From Lachnospiraceae bacterium (GTDB taxonomy: Bacteria > Bacillota > Clostridia > Lachnospirales > Lachnospiraceae), in contig JAFSIS010000015.1 in the NCBI GenBank assembly GCA_017439665.1, positions 1-33,707 on the forward strand: 33,707 nt of DNA, in the 5' to 3' direction. Each line of letters starts with the position of its first letter. Position 1 is the first letter of the stretch. The notes beneath the pieces were generated by a model. It did not search any database. It was not told where the DNA came from and worked only from the letters and a program-made list of their open reading frames with translations. The translations under genes were made by a program, and so were the position numbers. Shown here one piece after another: positions 31,658 to 33,707 of this stretch.

Positions 31658-32158
31658 CTACAACTCCTTACGCATAAGGTAATAGCCGATCCATTCTCCC
31701 TGAATCTTCATCATCCCCTCAAAGGTTCCAATGATCTCAAAGCCCAGCTTCCTATACAGGGCTATGGCCCGTTCATTGTCACATCGCACCTCCAGGGATA
31801 AAATCTCCATTTTGGCCCTTTCTCTGGCAAAAGAGATGAGTTTTTCCATGAGCCGGGTTCCGATGTGCTTTCCCCACATGGATTTTTTTACTGACAGGGC
31901 AATCTCCCCTCTGTGGGCCATGCGGGGTTTTGCAAAACCGGAAAGTACACCGGTACCCACGACCTCTTCATTTTCTACGGCAATGAGAAAGACCTGATTC
32001 TTCGACTCCCTCATGCTTTCCAGAAACTCTCCTTCTGCTTCCACCGTCATGGTCACTCCTTCCGGCCCAAAGCTCAGATTGTCTGACTCTCCACCGATTA
32101 CCTTACAGTATTCCAGAATTTTTTCTGCCTCCAGGGCTGTCGCCTCTCTGATTTCCAT
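31658..32158 (-). CDS. GNAT family N-acetyltransferase
   Basis: A 166-residue GNAT protein. The acetyl-CoA-binding motif A is seen in EIALSVKKSMWGKHIGTRLMEKLISFA (V-x-x-x-x-W/G-K-x-I-G-x-R-L), followed by LEVRCDNERAIALYRKLGFEIIGT, the typical motif B ending in the YRKLGF signature. The start is set at MEIREATALEAE (32158) because GGAAGGAGAGG lies just before it; an in-frame ATG seven codons upstream has no such site. It acetylates an amine of unknown identity, either a protein N-terminus or a small molecule. It probably shares a transcript with the flavodoxin-like gene 73 bases downstream. Confidence 0.9.
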   Translation of the reverse strand: MEIREATALEAEKILEYCKVIGGESDNLSFGPEGVTMTVEAEGEFLESMRESKNQVFLIAVENEEVVGTGVLSGFAKPRMAHRGEIALSVKKSMWGKHIGTRLMEKLISFARERAKMEILSLEVRCDNERAIALYRKLGFEIIGTFEGMMKIQGEWIGYYLMRKEL

Positions 32159-32201
32159 TTTTCCTCTCCTTCCATCCATTTTTGCAGCTAAAACTTTGTT
32201 C

Positions 32202-32415
32202 TTATTTTTTTCCTCCCCGCAGGCTTTGCAAAAGTATGCCCCCGATGATAAACAACAGGGCTATAACCGCCCGGAGATGGATTTTTTCCTGTAAAAAAAC
32301 GGCCGATGGAAAGAGCCTGAAGACTCGGTATGTCAAATAACATTGCCTTTACCACGGTTGCCATGGTGGACCAGATGCAGACCGTGATCAGGGCATAGGT
32401 GTATTGTTTTTTCAT
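32202..32415 (-). pseudogene. DMT (EamA) transporter remnant with internal deletion
   Basis: The first frame encodes the N-terminus of a drug/metabolite transporter, MKKQYTYALITVCIWSTMAT, to LQALSIGRFF. It then jumps, in another frame, to the family's C-terminus FLQEKIHLRAVIALLFIIGG followed by ILLQSLRGGKK and a stop at 32204-32202. EamA transporters have ~290-300 residues and ten helices; here about 75 remain, so roughly 220 are deleted. The 229-bp deletion remnant cannot make a transporter. The junction is near 32300. Confidence 0.85.
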
Positions 32416-32516
32416 CTTTTTTCTTTAATCCTTGTAGAACACAACCTTCTGAATACTTACTTTTTATTATACTAAAGCTCTGCTTTTGTAGGCAAGGCTT
32501 TGTCCCATATTGGGTC

Positions 32517-32545
32517 TTGACTTTTTATTGTTGATACAATATATT
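32517..32545 (+). promoter_or_regulatory. Promoter of the Rpn-family gene
   Basis: TTGACT (32517-32522), a 17-base spacer and TATATT (32540-32545) lie about 75 bases upstream of the ATG. The gap 32416-32618 shows no other feature. Confidence 0.65.
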
Positions 32546-32624
32546 TGTTCTATATCTATTAATTCTTAGTCCACTTTATACAGAACATATCCTAACCACA
32601 TATCACGAAAGGACCACCTTGCTT

Positions 32625-33578
32625 ATGACAAATTCACCAAATATACTTCTATCCCCTTCTCAAAACTACTCTCAATATAGAGATATGTCCTTCCCCGATA
32701 CCTCGTTTTTACCTTATAAAAAATACCTTCCTCGACCTCCGGCAGATATTTCCCAGCTTGTCGAAAATACCACTGGCAAGCTGCGGCATACCCTATTAAA
32801 TGATTACCTTTTTTGTGCTCTTTTACAGGAAAATAATGATGTTTTAAAAGCCCTCATCTGCTCCGTTCTTCATCTTTATCCCAGAGATGTCCAGACTGTC
32901 ACCATCACCAATCCAATCCTGCTTGGCCGGCACATAGACCAGAAAACCTTTATTCTGGATGTAAATGTTCTGATGAATGACCATACCCTGATCAATCTGG
33001 AACTGCAGGTGGAAAACCAGTTTAACTGGCCGGAACGTTCTTTAGGTTATTTGTGCAGAAGCTACGATACTCTCAATAAGGGCAGTGATTATATTGATAC
33101 AAAGCCCTCTATTCATATTTCTTTTTTAAACTACACTCTCTTTCCCCAATGTCCTGAATTTCATGCAACATATAAACTGTTAAACGCAAAAAATTATTCT
33201 CTTTTTACTGACAAGTTCCAGCTTCATGTGATAGACTTAACTTGTACCCACTTAGTCACCAAAGAGGATAAACGATTCAAATTGGATCTTTGGACTTCTT
33301 TTTTCAAAGCACGAACCTGGGAGGAAATAAATATGCTGACAAAAGAAAATCCTGCCATCAAAACGGCTGCCGAAACCATCTATCAATTGGACAATGATTA
33401 TACCATCCAATGGCTATGTCAAAGGCATCAGGATTCGGTCAACAGGGTAAAAGCTTTACAGGGAATTATTGATCAACAGGCTATGACTTTGGCTGATAAA
33501 GATATACGTATTGCCAATTTGATGGAAGAAATCACAAAATTAAAACAGCGATCATCAGAAACTACCAAGTCCAGCTAA
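32625..33578 (+). CDS. Rpn-family PD-(D/E)XK nuclease / putative transposase
   Basis: A protein of about 317 residues of the PDDEXK_2/Rpn group, which contains recombination-promoting nucleases once annotated as transposases. The opening LNDYLFCALLQENNDVLKALICSVL and the nuclease core FILDVNVLMNDHTLINLELQVENQ (conserved Asp, then ExQ in place of ExK) are characteristic. A C-terminal segment (QGIIDQQAMTLADKDIRIANLMEEITKLKQ) is a coiled coil. Such proteins occur in many copies in Lachnospiraceae. The ATG at 32625 is chosen; a TTG at 32619 is the alternative, with AAGGA five bases upstream. A sigma-A promoter precedes it. Its actual role is uncertain. Confidence 0.85.
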   Translation: MTNSPNILLSPSQNYSQYRDMSFPDTSFLPYKKYLPRPPADISQLVENTTGKLRHTLLNDYLFCALLQENNDVLKALICSVLHLYPRDVQTVTITNPILLGRHIDQKTFILDVNVLMNDHTLINLELQVENQFNWPERSLGYLCRSYDTLNKGSDYIDTKPSIHISFLNYTLFPQCPEFHATYKLLNAKNYSLFTDKFQLHVIDLTCTHLVTKEDKRFKLDLWTSFFKARTWEEINMLTKENPAIKTAAETIYQLDNDYTIQWLCQRHQDSVNRVKALQGIIDQQAMTLADKDIRIANLMEEITKLKQRSSETTKSS

Positions 33579-33707
33579 TAAATGTCAATAGTGAAATGAA
33601 AAAAGTTTGATTAATTTTTCTGGCTAAAAAAGGGCGCACTAACCCCTTGGTGAAAATATCATTTTTGAAAGATATTGATTCGTTGGATTTTCAGTATTTT
33701 ATGCAGC

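Overview
The window reads as a low/mid-GC Clostridia chromosome, most likely a gut Lachnospiraceae. The signs are: a DUF5721 protein; a PPi-type phosphofructokinase; a sugar ABC transporter with a DUF6903 micro-protein and no ATPase of its own; a GH112 galacto-N-biose/lacto-N-biose phosphorylase; an Rpn-type PD-(D/E)XK protein; strong AGGAGG ribosome binding sites; and consensus sigma-A promoters. The genus is not determinable by eye.

Layout. 1-425: start of a minus-strand gene running off the left edge, behind a long structured leader. 426-1465 (+): DUF5721 and CYTH proteins. 1552-5568 (-): glycogen phosphorylase and 4-alpha-glucanotransferase behind a promoter whose spacer holds a LacI-type palindrome. 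5575-7918 (-): a CheX-like/CheY/LacI-family operon with its own terminator. 8071-9401 (-): PPi-type phosphofructokinase with a consensus promoter. 9480-10268: remnant of a Na+/Ca2+ antiporter gene followed by an AT-rich array of four evenly phased inverted repeats. 10269-11720 (+): orphan GHKL sensor kinase and tRNA-Leu(UAG). 11813-19854 (-): host-glycan operon (solute-binding lipoprotein, two permeases, DUF6903, GH95-like fucosidase, GH112 phosphorylase), with a divergent AraC regulator at 20310. 21134-23127 (-): ROK glucokinase and a sugar-phosphate nucleotidyltransferase. 23132-26541 (-): VTC-domain, DUF4956 and CotH-kinase genes. 26691-28625 (-): an intact diguanylate cyclase and a decayed paralogue. 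28705-30990 (-): methyltransferase and a two-component pair in which both proteins are C-terminally truncated. 31000-32415 (-): flavodoxin-like protein, GNAT acetyltransferase and a DMT-transporter remnant. 32517-33578 (+): Rpn-family protein.

How the genes work together. The window is dominated by carbohydrate use. Stored glucan is handled by phosphorolysis and disproportionation (glgP, malQ). Host mucin or milk-type fucosylated Gal-beta-1,3-HexNAc is probably imported intact, defucosylated in the cytoplasm by the GH95-like enzyme and split by the GH112 phosphorylase to galactose-1-phosphate plus HexNAc. ROK kinase, nucleotidyltransferase and PPi-PFK would feed sugars into activation and glycolysis. 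A second theme is signalling: GGDEF proteins, CheX/CheY without a chemotaxis cluster, and an orphan GHKL kinase. A third theme is gene decay: an antiporter fragment, a GGDEF gene and a DMT transporter with large internal deletions, and a truncated two-component pair.

The best candidates for something under-described are the phased inverted-repeat array at 9821-10110, the VTC/DUF4956/CotH surface module, the MshEN-like/CheX fusion in operon with CheY and a LacI regulator, and the GH95-like enzyme with altered catalytic-site residues. All family calls come from reading motifs; no database search was run.
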